Origin: Macrobrachium rosenbergii
Lineage: Eukaryota > Arthropoda > Malacostraca > Decapoda > Palaemonidae
Reading direction: 5' to 3'
Length of the DNA stretch: 64,000 bases
NCBI RefSeq assembly: GCF_040412425.1
Contig: NC_089766.1
Coordinates: 12,020,508 to 12,084,507 of the forward strand
Shown here in pieces: positions 1 through 35,653 of the stretch (its first letter is position 1; each line of letters begins with the position of its first letter). Made by a program: the position numbers and the translations under genes. The notes beneath the pieces are model-generated. The model saw only the letters and a program-made list of their open reading frames with translations, had not been told where the DNA came from and did no database searches.

Positions 1-282
1 ATATTTTCATAATAAAATAAATTTTTGAACATACTTACCTGGTAGTTATATATATAGCTTAAGTCCCTGACGGCCACGGCAGAATTTCAAACTCGCGCAA
101 TCGCCGACTGGTAGTCAGGGTGAACCACCTGTGCGCCCTCTACCCAGGTACCTGGAACCATTCCAACTATTCCTCGGATCTTCCATGCCCCTAGTCTCTA
201 GAGGGGAGGAGGGTGGGAATTTACTTATATATAACTACCAGGTAAGTATGTTCAAAAATTTATTTTATTATGAAAATATCAT
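1..282. repeat. Palindromic DIRS-terminal fragment
   Basis: Bases 1-53 are the reverse complement of about 227-279, so the piece is a near-perfect inverted repeat of about 53 bp around a 170-bp loop. The loop (about 34-180) also matches, in inverse orientation, the right end of the neighbouring DIRS-like element (about 6290-6447), sharing the TAGCTTAAGTCCCTGACG block and the CTACCCAGGTACCTGGAACC block. I read it as the terminal part of a second DIRS copy or a palindromic derivative abutting the left end of the element that starts near 283. It may extend beyond the window. No coding capacity is evident. Confidence 0.6.
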
Positions 283-411
283 TTTTAAACATCTAACTTA
301 CCTGGTAGTTATATATATAGCTGATTGACACCTTGGTGGAGGGTCAGAGACAGCCAACATCATGGAATTTGCTTAAGGGTTAATAAACCAACTTGCTGTC
401 TCATCTGATTC

Positions 412-1235
412 ATGAAGCTGACTTCAATGAACTCCTCATTTTGTTCTGCTTTCCTTTAAGAGGTCCAGCGATCCACTCAGGGGCTGAAGACCTCTAGAGC
501 TGCCAACCGGTGTACCAACCTCATGTGACAGACAACCTATAATACCCTTGTTCCGGCGCCACCAAGGGAACAAATGATCATTTGACTAAAATTGATGATT
601 GTGGAAGACTGCATTCAATTCACAAACAACCATAAATTTCAACCATTCCAAGGTAAGAACGCAGTATTGTTTTATGGAATTGATTATGAAGCTGAGTTCA
701 ATGAACTCCGCCATTATGTCTGTATTCCTTAAGAGGTCCATAGCGATCCACTCAGGCTGAAGACTTAGAGCTGCCAACCGTGTACTACAACCTCTATGCG
801 TGGACAGACAACCTATAATACCCTTTGTTCCGGCGCCACCAAGGAACAAAATGATCATCTGACTAAAATCAATGATTGTGGAAGACGGGCGTCAATCTTC
901 ACAAACAACCATCAAATTTCAACCATTCCAAGGCAAGAACAAAGGGTATTATTTATAGGATTGGATTAAGGAAGTTGACTTCAATGAACTCCACCATTAT
1001 GTCTGCATTCCTTAAGAGATCCAGCGATCTGACCCAGGGGCTGAAAATCTCTAGGGCTGTCAACCAGTGTATAACCTCTATGTGACTAGGGATCTTCCTC
1101 TCAATACTCCTTTGTCTGGCTCTACCAAGGAACTTATCCTAATGATTGCAGAAGACTGCTACCCAGTCTTCACAAACAACCAAAAATTCTCAATTCCAAG
1201 GTAAGAAAAAGGGTATTGGTTTATGGGATTGTAGG
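412..1235. repeat. Three tandem repeats of about 280 bp in the DIRS 3' region
   Basis: Three diverged copies (about 412-680, 690-970 and 975-1235) share the same ordered blocks: a TCAATGAACTCC start, CTTAAGAGGTCCA with CGATC, a GACAGACAACCTATAATACC block in the first two, a GGCGCCACCAAGGAACAAA block, and an end in CAACCATTCCAAGGTAAGAAC. They lie downstream of the recombinase fragment on the element's coding strand. Each unit ends with a plus-strand match to a splice donor (AAG|GTAAGA). No reading frame is conserved among the copies. Confidence 0.7.
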
Positions 1236-1854
1236 GGTATTCCCCTCTCCCATTACTGGAATAGATGTTATAAACGGGCACAGCGTATAGCAATTCCGTG
1301 ATAATGTCTTGACTTGTTTTAGATAGTGAGAGGCAAATACTAACTTGCTTCTCCAGAAGGTCGTGTCCAAGATACTCTGCAGGGACCTGTTCTGTTTAAG
1401 AGCTACAGAGGCTGCTACTGCCCTGACCTCGCAAGGCCTACTCAGAATCTTGTAGTCTATCTCTACATTCCATATTTGCTTCTTTATCAACTGTCTGATA
1501 AAATAAAACAGAGCATTCTTCGATCTACAGAGAGCTTTTTGACTGAGCACCAAAAGCCCTTCTGAATTCCCTTCTAAGTCCTTTGTCCTATCCAGGTAGA
1601 GCCTTAGAGCCCCCACTGAATAGACTCTCTCTCCTCCCCTGTTATGTCCGTTAGGTTCGAATCTCGAACGCTCTGCCAGGGGTTGTGGACGAGTATTCAT
1701 TTTTTGCATGAAGCCTAGTTGCAGTGAGCAGATTGCTGTCTTGTATAAAATCTATTCTGCTGAGAGCATGTATCTCACTAACCTTTTCGCAGAAAGCCAA
1801 ACTGACCAAGAAAAGAGTTTTCATGGTGAGTGTCCTTAAAGATGTCCTCTGCAA
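1221..1854 (-). pseudogene. DIRS tyrosine recombinase remnant
   Basis: Two overlapping minus-strand frames together resemble the C-terminal catalytic domain of a DIRS/Ngaro tyrosine recombinase. The first (1854-1651) has the LTMKTLFLVSLAFCEKVSEIHALS-type helix pair; the second (1709-1221) has VGALRLYLDRTK, RPCEVRAVAASVA and FWRSKLVFASHYL blocks. In the family the first block carries the catalytic Arg, here Lys (CEKVSEI); the second catalytic motif is HxxR, here CEVR; the final Tyr is kept (ASHYL). A frameshift near 1700 separates the two parts. The lost residues and the frameshift mean it cannot be an active recombinase. In a live element this enzyme would join the circular DNA copy to the chromosome. 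Confidence 0.75.
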
Positions 1855-2267
1855 GGGGATTTTAACTCATTTCCCATGAGGAACCTCAGGACCACGCCTA
1901 GGTTCCATGCTGGAGAGTTCTCTATATACAATCTTCAGTTACAGAGAATGATTAAGAGGACACATGGTTGTCCAGCCATCCTCTAAATACCTCCACTGGA
2001 TTGGTATACCTAATGGTGGATAACTTCCTGATCGCGATAGCGCTAGCTGCCTCCTTCAAAAAACTTCTGGCTCTGTGAGTTTTCCATAGTCCGGAAGCAG
2101 TTACTAGTAGCGTTTGTAGGCTTTGGCAATATCTTTCCAGTGGGGTTGTTTGAGAGATCTACTCTCTGAGGTAGGCTACTCGGGATGTCCACCATCAAAT
2201 CCACTTCTGGGAACCAATCTCTTGTCGTTAGTAAGGCCACAAGGGTCATTCCAGTCCTCTCATGTGA

Positions 2268-2301
<34 letters not shown>

Positions 2302-2504
2302 CAGTACCCTGTGTATTATCTTGAAATAGGGAATGCATACACGCCCAAGTTGGACCAGTCCACTCAGAACGCGTTTGCGTGATATAGCCCCGGATCTGGT
2401 ACTGAGAGCAGTAAGTGTCTAACCTCTTCTGCTTGCGCTTGTGGCTAAGAGATCTATGGGACGCCCCCAAAGTCCTGATGTAAAGCTCATTCTTTTGAGA
2501 GGAC

Positions 2505-3090
2505 TCATTTCTGCCTGTGGAATGTCCGCCTACATTTTTCTCCTTGGATAAAGTGGGTTACTAGTTTTACATTCTCCTCCTTTGCCCAAAGAAGAGATTC
2601 TATTGTCTCGTGGAGAGACCTGGGAGTGAGTGCCCCCTTGTTTGCTGGGATGAGGCCAACGCTGCTTCTGTTGTCGGTGTTGACCTGCACCTCTTTGTTC
2701 CCCACTGTGTTCGAACTCCCTGAGAGCTAGAGAAGGATTGCAGTTAGTTCCTTCTAATTGATGTTTAACTTCTCCTGCTCTCTGGTCCAGGAGCCCGAGA
2801 CTTTTTATTTCCCCGTGTTGCTCCCTCATACTGAACTGACGCCACGATAACAACACTAGGTCTGGGTTCCTCTAATATAGAGAAGGACCTCCTGAGCTTG
2901 ACGGACGCCCACCACTACAAATACGGTCTATTGGTTCCGGAATGGGATGCACTTGGTCTCCAGTTCTATTTCCTTGTCCCAGTTCCGATAGATGAAACTG
3001 TAACGGGCATAGAATTAACCTCTCAAAGGAGACAAACCGTCTAGCGAGGAAAGGGTTCCCAGCAGACCTTATCCATTCCTTGCCAAGCAT
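2505..3090 (-). pseudogene. DIRS RNase H region remnant
   Basis: Minus-strand pieces in shifting frames resemble the RT thumb and RNase H part of a DIRS polyprotein. At 3090-2872 there is a PLQFHLSELGQ-like stretch with VHPIPEP; at 2705-2505 there is VNTDNRSSVGLI, then RSLHETIESLLWAKEE and a THFIQGE end. The first carries the TDN motif of this RNase H type and the last is where living copies continue to an 'ADxLSR'-like end. The frame changes at about 2700 and 2870. It sits in correct order between the RT and recombinase fragments. Assignment rests on motif order alone. Confidence 0.65.
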
Positions 3091-3870
3091 GACTGTCTCT
3101 TTATAAAGCTCTGAAATTTTCTTGAGGTTTGTCCTGTCTTTATGAGCAAACGGAAAGCCCGAAAATCCTGACTCTGAATCTTCATCCTAAGGCATAAACC
3201 TCTGGGATGGGATCGCTGAGATTTCTATCTGTTTATCAGTAGACCTAATCTTGTTAGGCGCTTGATGCCAGTGCATCTTGCGCCCTGAGCTAACTCCACG
3301 CCTTGGCTTCCAATATCTTGAAGCTCGACGTCCTGACGCCCAATGCCTTACTTGACGCCTTGGGTTCATTGACGCCCGTCATCATGGTGTTTCACTCCTA
3401 GGATGCTTGACGCCACTGCATCCAGCTGCCTAGAGTTTCATTCATCACGCTCAGCTGCCTAAACTTCTGGACGTCTGCTTTAGTTGATCGCCCATTATCC
3501 TTCTTCTCTTTGCCTGGTTGTCACGCTTGCAGCCGGGAAGACAAAGTCTGCTGCATATTTTATAGTAAAGTTATACGCGGGCTTCCTATTGGGTTGGGGA
3601 CAGGCTGGGGAAGCCTCAATCACAGCAATTATTTCCTTCTCATCAGCCAATGGACCGTGGAGGGGTTCCGTAGACGAAAATTAATCCAAGGAGAAGAGGA
3701 GGATACGGAAGGTAGCACAGTGCGTCCGGGCTTGCTCTTGCAGCCCGGCATCCTGACTGAATAGAACTGTCTACGCTTTGCTCTTAGTAGGAGCTACCCT
3801 TGGGCTGAAGGGAAGAGCTCCGGCTGCTGCTGTGGCTACAATCTGTAGTCTAGTCTTATCATGACGTCCC

Positions 3871-4131
3871 TCAATATTGGGTAACTTGTTTGAGAGGTCT
3901 CAGTTCAGAGCCAGACGTCAACCTTGTCTGTTTAAATGTAAAGAGAGAGACCGAAACTATAAACCCTTTCCCCGTGGACGACTTCAGAAAATTCTTGGAG
4001 ATCGGGTGCATGGGGACGTGGAAAATACGCATCCTGAGGTCCAGTGAGGCCATCCAGTCATGCTGTCTGACCGCCGCAGAACTGATTTGTCGTTTATACA
4101 CTTTGTTTATTGCACAAAAAGTTGAGTGCAA
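3871..4131 (-). pseudogene. DIRS reverse transcriptase remnant
   Basis: An 86-codon minus-strand frame holds a recognisable RT segment: INKVYKRQISSAAVRQHDW, then MASLDLRMRIFHVPMHP, then a fingers/palm continuation ending LTSGSELRPL. In intact DIRS elements the central block is the DLKDAYFHVPIHP-type motif A with the first catalytic Asp; here the second Asp of the motif has been replaced (DLRMRIF). I could not find the YxDD-type active site downstream, where GACGCC-rich sequence (3250-3480) interrupts the domain. A possible upstream coding piece lies at 4933-4676. Confidence 0.7.
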
Positions 4132-5334
4132 TCCTGCCTAGCACCGGCCCTAACTCCTGGGCATTTGGGATCAGGAATAACCGAATGTGAACCCTGGGGA
4201 ATTCGATCCTGAACTTCTGTCTGGTCTCCTTTGCAACATCATAGACACACTTGTTGGCTGTAGAACCTTAAGTCCCTGGTTCTGTCGTTGCATTTGGCAG
4301 AAAGGTCGGGAATTGTCTTGTTACCAGAGGGGCCTACTCAGGCTGACAGTCCGGCTCCTACCGCAGTCTGCAGGAGAAAGGCAGGTCCTTCTTCCTGTGT
4401 AGAGCCTCTTCTCGTTGTCATTCATCTACCCGCCCCTAGAGGAACCTCTATCGAGGTCGACTGACGAAGAGCCGAGATACCTGAAACACAGGAACCTCAG
4501 CCTTACTTTTAGTGATGAAAGTCGAGGTGCAGGACTTTTTCTTGCTGTTTTAGATCTTGACCCACGTGGTTTTCTGGGCCAAGATGAAAAGGTCTCTCTA
4601 TACCAAATCTTGAGAGAAGGGGTGAGAGGAAAAGAGGTATAAATCAATTCTGATTTTGATTGGACGTGGACCCCATTAAATTACAGAAAGAGCAAAGATG
4701 GCCCTTTTCTTCAGGAGTCCCGCTTGAGAAAGGTGCAGTTGATTCGTTGGAATCCATTCTCCTAGTCCTTTATCCATACACGACATCAGATATAAGGAGT
4801 TCTTCGTGTCAGTCGTGTTGAATAATCTCCATCTTCTTCCTAAATCTCCAAATTTTTTTGAGGGGTGTAGTCCAATTCTGATATCGACTAACAACTTTGT
4901 TTTCCCCATGGCCACCGACGCAGAAAGGGGCAAGAGCCAATAAGATTCGAGAAGGTTCCTGGGAAGGGGCAGGTATTTCGAGGCCGAACGATTCTCCAGT
5001 TTGATACTAAACGCTAGACCTTGAGCTAGTTTGGTTGGAGGAAAAACAAAGGCTGTCTTTCATTGTTTCTCCTTCGAAAGTATCCATTCTTCGTAAATGC
5101 TGCCTTTCTTAGATCGCTTTCACAAGAGTAAATTTGAAGGCGGAACGAGAGCAGTCAGGATAAATTTCCTAAAATAGCTTCATAAGCCTTTTCAAGTCTG
5201 ATAAAAGCTGATGGCCTTTTATATTGTCTTCGGCCAGAAATCTCTACAATAGGATTCGAAGCAGGAGAATGCGAGATATTATCATTCTCTCTTTCTGATT
5301 TTCCGAAGACGGAAGTAGCGATGCCTTTCAAAAT

Positions 5335-5500
5335 ATCATCTTGACGCCTGGCATCCTGGCGCCCAGTCTTCGACGCCTGGCGGTTGGCGCCCATTTTCTT
5401 GAAGCTATCGTCTGGCGTCCAGCTTCATGACGCCGACGCCCTGGCTCAGCCGACGCCGACGCCCTGGTTCAGCTTCGACGCCGACGCCCTGGCGCCCATA
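5335..5500. repeat. GACGCC-rich short repeats
   Basis: Irregular short repeats of GACGCC(T/C)GGC and GACGCCGACGCCCTGG type occupy the presumed gag half of the DIRS-like element. Similar GACGCC words recur at 3290-3420. They look like an expanded low-complexity coding segment or a degenerate minisatellite. The rest of 4950-6290 has no recognisable domain. Confidence 0.5.
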
Positions 5501-6942
5501 CTTCTAACTTCGCTGTTCCACAAACCTAGAGGTTACTTGAGAACTGGCGCCTGTGCGACATCGGTCAAAGTTTCCTCCGGCTGACGACAGCAACCAATGG
5601 ACGAAAAACACTTAACTCTCGCTTTCTATGGCAAGGGTGAGCGTCCTGGGAACTCAACAGGTACGCTGAGGACGCACTGCTCGGTAGCTAAAGCCTCTTT
5701 GCCTCCTTCGCCTGTCGACTTTCCTTCTCACAGGGTTGGTGAGCTTGGAAGAGGTCTAGGACTAGAGCACAACAGGACCGAGCTGTCGTGACCTCCACTG
5801 CACTTGCACTAACAACATATTAACACTTGTATTTTTTAGATTCTTATTATCAATCACATATTAACCCTGTCTTCTGAGAGGGATTTGACCCGTTAGCCAG
5901 GGTCTGAATGGCAGCCAACAAATCATTAAGTATTGGGTCCTTACCTGTTCTTAGTAGGGGTTCAGAGACTGCCACTACGGAGAAGGATCAATAGGATAGT
6001 TATCAGGGAAAGAATTAACTATTCCTAGTTATATCAAGAGTGAGAAACAGTACCTTTGGCTCTTCTGAGCCGGCCCTTCATTCCCGCTCTTCAGACATAC
6101 CAAGTGGGATCCAAGGAGACCTTAGCAAGCCGCTTGCATCCCCACACACACATTTTCACACTCGATGAAGTCAGATATGTTATAAGAAAATCCAAAAAGC
6201 TAACAAGCTTAAAGCTGTCAAAGGTACTTCACCAAAATAAGTTGCGAAACACAGGCTACGAGCGAAATTTTATCGATGTTACCGACACAGCCGGCAGGGA
6301 AGATCTGAGGAATAGTTGAATGGTTCCAGGTACCTGGGTAGAGGGCGACAGTGGTTCACCTGATCAACATCGCGATTGTCACAGTTTTTTGAAATTTCAT
6401 TGACGTCAGGGACTTAAGCTATATATATAACTACCAGGTAAGTTAGATGTTTAAAACATAATTTTAAATCATTTCTTATATTTAACATTCAAATTTGTTT
6501 TTAGTAATTCATTTTGTCTATAAATTTGAGCACTAAGAAATTCAATGTTACCGCTGGAGTGAGAGGGAAGGGAAGCCAATTAATTAGTGAAGTAATTTAA
6601 TCTGTACACACACACACACACACACTCTTAAAGGAGGTTATCATAATTCGCTGATTGGCAATTAGTGCCTACAGTAGGTTTCTTTGCAACCTTATAAAAA
6701 ATAAAAATAATATAAAGCTGTGCATGGAAAGGCAAAAAGCAAATGTATTTGGCATTTCTTTAAAACGTAAACTCTCCCCTCTCTCTCAGCGATTCTTGAT
6801 TTAGTGGCGGCTGGAGGAAAATAACCTTTTCTTGAGTTATTATTGCTTGAATACCAGACCAAATGGAATTTACTGTACTCTTCTAAATACACATAGGAAG
6901 GGACAGTGTCCCATACATTAAACACATTAAATCTAAGCTAAC

Positions 6943-30816
<23,874 letters not shown>

Positions 30817-30910
30817 TTCTGACGGAACGGCGACGAGCTTAAACTTCCCTTGCAGTAATATCCTTCATTACACTACTGTCAAGTAGTAGGACAGGAGTCA
30901 GGGACTGAGC

Positions 30911-30944
30911 CACTGAACAGATGATTCATTCAGCGTTATATACG
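30911..30944 (-). promoter_or_regulatory. Candidate TSG101 core promoter (TATA plus initiator)
   Basis: On the minus strand TATATAA (30942-30936) is followed by TTCAGTG (30917-30911). Taking the A at 30914 as +1 puts the first T of the TATA box at -28, the usual arthropod arrangement, and leaves a 97-nt 5' leader before the ATG at 30816. The TCAGT core matches the arthropod initiator. The motifs are short and the region is AT-rich, so this is a prediction; an upstream noncoding exon is the main alternative. Confidence 0.4.
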
Positions 30945-32117
30945 ATTCGCGTAATGGTGTTTCTCCGCAGAGAATCTATATATCTCTCTCACGCAAAGTA
31001 TTTATTCAATTATATATTGCGTTTATTTAATTTACATTATATTATATTATAATTCAATGATATTTTTCTTTTATATCACTTTATACGAAAAACATATTTC
31101 CAATGCACAACCTAACATTAAGGTAAAACGAAACGCTGCTTTTGACGAATTGTTTACATTTTCTACACTACTTTTGTAAAAAATGTTCACATTTGCGTTA
31201 AAAATCGCTTTAATATATATGTCCATTGCTATATAATAACCAAATCTATACGTAATTTCATGAAAGCTTTTCCATCGCAAAAAAATCATTCCCATGAGTA
31301 AACCTCTTGTGACACAATGGTGAGACACGTTCTTTAAGCTTGAAAATTTCTCCTGATCGTCTGGTACGCGTTCCTTTGTTCCCTAATTCGTCTTCTTTTA
31401 AGATCAATAGATGTTAAACTGACTTATAATAGAACGGAGACGATTGTCCGAGTGAAGGTGTATACTATTAACATGGACATGAGCTAGTAAAAATACAACA
31501 ACACTGTAGAATCCAATCCCAAATGGCAATCATTTGTTCGGGATTGTCTTTTAACTCCGGAAATGCTGAAAATCATGTTTGAGTGAGTCATGAAGACAAC
31601 ACCAAGACACTTAAAATGCAAAAGAAGATATCAGTTAAAAGATTGTATGCAAAGGGAAAAAAAAAAACCTACATGACCGATGTCATAGTGGGTGACACCT
31701 GGTTACGGATATGAGGATTCTGTCTGTAAAACCCAAATACCGAGAAGGCTTGCATAACGTTAACTCCAAATTACAACTCCATAGACCAGTGCATGGTTGG
31801 TTTATGAGTCTGCAGGATGTAACTGTTACGCTGTTGCCCAATACTGCATTTTCAGATTCTTAAGAAAATTTAACCAACGGGGCATATCGTGGGAAACGAG
31901 CAATTACATTTTAGAAGAGATCTCTGCATAACAGACCTTTTTGCACTGTGAGGGATTGTGCAGACTTAGCCATGGGCGTCCACACCATATTTTCCAAGGA
32001 TGGAGGGAATCTTAATACATACATACATAGATAGTTTCCGGTATCAAGCAGACAAACGCTTTTGACCCTTAGCAGGTTATTCAGTATCAGCGCCTACATT
32101 ACTTTTATGAATAAAGC

Positions 32118-32200
<83 letters not shown>

Positions 32201-34140
32201 GTGGAATTACGATGCCAATAATTTAAGTAAAGCAAGATGCGATAAAGAAAAAGAAAATACCGAAAGTTACACTGACTTTTTTTCAGTAGCTCCATATAGC
32301 CTACTGTTCAACTGAAATCAAACATTTCTTGAAAGAATAACGCAGTTATATACTGCACACAAATATTATACAATATAATAAGGATACCTTTAATTTACTT
32401 AAACTGAAAGGATTTCAGGGGGGCAAGTACCCTCCTTGCTCCAACGTGCGGGCGCCTATGGACTTAGAAGAGGTTTGTCGTTTCCGAAGGCTCCTATCGC
32501 GCATCCATGTATTTTTGTGCTTGATCCTGTTTAACAACTCAACCAGAGTATGCCCATCTCTTATGGTGCCGCAGTGGTGCGCGGCAGTATTTCTCTCTGA
32601 TCGATCTGTATAAAGTGACTGCATGACAGGAGTCTCATCTTGATGTCATCTTCAAGCTAAATAGTTTAACATATCACATTATTAAAAAAATATAATAGAA
32701 ATAAAATGCGAAAGTGAAGAGTAAGTACTAGCTGGAAACCAAGATTTCAACATTTTGCCCTAAAAATGCTTGTCCAAAATATAGAAATAGAGATATACTA
32801 TAGGATTTTGATCCATGCGTTACTGAAATAAATTGTCTTTCCACTTACATACGTATGTTTAGTGCTATGTATGCAAGTTATTCCATAGTAAATCATATTA
32901 CCATTTTTACTCCAGGGTTTACTACTGTATGTGCGTACATTATAAATTTTATTGTATCTGTTATTGCGGAATTTGTCTTCAAATATAGCTTTGGCCAAGA
33001 CAAAGTATATTTTAATAGAAAATTATTTCAATTTAATTTTCAAATTACTTTCTATATTTAAGAAATGTTAATGATGATTATATTGCAGATGGCTGTAAAC
33101 GAACCCAAATAATTCATCAAAGGACAAAATAATTATATACTCGATAACAAGAAGATCGAAAGTGCATGATTAAGCCCAGTTAAATTCTCTCTCTCTTTCT
33201 GCTACGGTATTTTGACTCTCTCTCTCTCTGCTTCCGTATGTTTGGCTCTCTCTCTCTCTGCTTTTGTATGTTTGAGTATCACAGCTGAAATTCTAGTCCT
33301 AAAATCTGCTCTGAATAACACGAACGCCTTCTCAAAGCACAGTAACCAATAGCCACAGATATATTCACCAGCATCAGCCTTCCTCCGAAACTATTCGGCG
33401 ACGAAACACCGGATTCGGTCACATCGCAAGATCTCAAAAGGCGTTTCCCCTCTATCTCAAAAAATGTCCGCCACACGAACTTCGTTCTCCTCGAGGACTG
33501 GCGACTGGGATCCCCAGGACCCACAACTGTGACCCGTTAACTTTGCTGTTTATCGTCGTGGGCCCATTATGAGAGTTATGGCCGATAAAACAAGGTGTGA
33601 CTGCTCGGCCATATTGCTGACGAGCGTTTCTTGAGGGCGGGTAAAATGCCAGGTTGACGTTACCTGTCCACATTTATTGCAAACGGAAGTTGACAAAACA
33701 ACTGTGCAGATTTCTTTTTCATTTCAACAAAGGATAGTTGACTGAACAGTCCTGAATGGAAATTATTATTATTACTATTATTATTATTAATAGTGGGCCC
33801 ATACCGCCAAAAATAACTTTTATGTGAGAATGATTCAGGATAGCAAATCCTTAACTTAGTACCTTCATTCTGTTTACTTATATAGTGACCATTTCTTATT
33901 GCAATATTTATTATTATTATTATTATTATTATTAACTTACTGAGAAATTTTCACATGGATTTGATTAATTGATAAATTCTTGTAAACTGGCGTATATATC
34001 ATCAACTATACAGATTTTGACATTGATCCCCCCCCACCCCGCCCCCACAAAAATAAAAACGCACAGAAGAGAAATATAGCAGAACCCGCATGAAAATTAA
34101 ATGAAAAATATAAACAAACATAAAGAATAAAAAAAAAACA
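30945..34140. other. Gene-poor upstream region
   Basis: AT-rich DNA with a TA microsatellite (32123-32197), CT-rich runs (33187-33262) and a more GC-rich patch (33280-33680). A fragment at 32415-32460 (a GGGGGGCAAGTACCCTCC-type end) looks like the terminus of an unclassified repeat. I see no exon that I can support. Confidence 0.6.
32123..32197. repeat. (TA)n microsatellite
   Basis: An uninterrupted TA run of about 75 bp. Confidence 0.98.
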
Positions 34141-34184
34141 CGAGTTTAGGAAATGGTCCGAAAATTATAATTAAACAAGTAAAA

Positions 34185-34690
34185 AATGCGCCGAACTTTC
34201 GTCGGCGCAATCGAGTTTTCTGTACAGCCGTTACAGCTTATAAGCAAGACAGCCGAAAATAGAGCTATCTTTCGGTGGTCTCGTTTGAATGCTGTATGAA
34301 CCGCGGCCAATGAAACTTTAACCACGGGCCGGTGGTGGCCTATCCTTATGTTTGCCAGAAGCATGATTATGGCTAACTTTAAATGAAATAAAAACTACTG
34401 AGGCTAGAGGGCTGCAATTTGGATGTTTGGTGACTTGAGGGTGGATGATCAACACATCAATTTGCAGCCCTCTAGCCTCAGTAGTTTTTAAGATCGGAGT
34501 GTGGACAGAAAAAGTGTGGACAGAAAAAGTGTGGACAGAAAAAAGTGTGGACAGAAAAAAGTGCGGACAGAAAAAAGTGTGGACAGAAAAAAGTGTGGAC
34601 AGAAAAAAGTGCGGACAGAAAATGTGTGGACAGAATAAAGTTCAAACGGACAGACAAAGCCGGCACAATAGTTTTCTTTTAAGAAAAACT
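34185..34690. repeat. Decapod interspersed repeat with palindrome and minisatellite
   Basis: Three parts in a row: a GCGCCGAACTTTCGTCGGCGC hairpin region with a CCACGGGCCGGTGGTGGCC block (34185-34375); a 31-bp near-perfect inverted repeat, 34390-34420 against 34459-34489, built on ACTGAGGCTAGAGGGCTGCA; and nine units of a 15-16-bp minisatellite GTG(T/C)GGACAGAAAAA (34498-34640), closing with ACAGACAAAGCCGGCACAAT. I recognise this architecture from penaeid and other decapod genomes, where it is very abundant; that is memory, not a search. It has no coding capacity. Confidence 0.7.
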
Positions 34691-35083
34691 AAAAATACAA
34701 TATCTCAACGCATACCGTTTTTCAAGTCTAACCTCGGATATACATACTTGTCAATATTGTGCGGGACGAGGTCACGGCTACTGAATTATACATGTCAGAA
34801 TGGCTCCCTCTCTCTCTCCCTGCGGTTAAAGGCGTTACCTCTCTCTAATTATTTCGCTTGGCCTTCGTTTTAGAGAGAATGACCACATGTGACTGTTTTC
34901 TTTTTGTTTGCATATGGGGATATTCTTCTATAAAATCCTCCTTTGCTATGGCTTTAAATGTGAATTTTTGTTCTAATAGTAGCGTTGAAAATACTTGCTG
35001 CTTCTACTGCAATTAATTTCTATTGAGTCTTCTATGTAACGATCTACATGTCGTTAGGAAACTTGATATACCAGCTACACGCT

Positions 35084-35084
<1 letters not shown>

Positions 35085-35138
<54 letters not shown>
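35085..35138. repeat. (AAT)n microsatellite
   Basis: About 16 AAT units followed by a short AGG-rich stretch. Confidence 0.95.
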
Positions 35139-35369
35139 GGAGGAGGAGGAGGAAGTGTTGGATCATCGCTGTAAACGCCTGATAAGGTTTCATTAAAAGA
35201 TAGTTTATGGTGAAAAAAAGTGGGAGTCAAAAGTTGACAAGGTCGCTGCGCGGTTGTCTAAAGACATGGACGGCTTTCTCTTTTATGTGCTCACTTCTGT
35301 TGGTCTTTGAAAATGTTGTAAACGAAGAGGAACATTGGTGTTATGAACTGTTACCTGGTGAGGATTAAT

Positions 35370-35653
<284 letters not shown>

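Larger units (their letters stand above)
283..6457 (-). mobile_element. Degenerate DIRS-like tyrosine-recombinase retrotransposon
   Basis: An inverted terminal repeat of about 40 bp bounds the element: about 285-325 (ending in the TAGTTATATATATAGCT block) and its complement at about 6417-6457. Between them, in minus-strand order, come a reverse transcriptase fragment (4131-3871), an RNase H fragment (3090-2505) and a tyrosine recombinase fragment (1854-1221). This RT-RH-YR order, with inverted rather than direct terminal repeats, is the hallmark of DIRS retrotransposons, which integrate through a tyrosine recombinase and are known to be diverse in decapods. All domains are split by frameshifts and stops, so this is a dead copy. 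It lies in TSG101 intron 6 in the same orientation as the gene. Exact boundaries are inferred from the repeats; DIRS elements make no target duplication, so none was expected. Confidence 0.8.

Noticed and set aside
2271..2301. Poly-T run as a SINE or processed-copy tail
   Set aside because: No associated SINE body or target duplication could be seen around it.
33279..33680. GC-richer patch with an ATGGCCGAG start on the minus strand, considered as a first exon of another gene
   Set aside because: The frame stops after about 20 codons, and no donor with a plausible coding exon was found.
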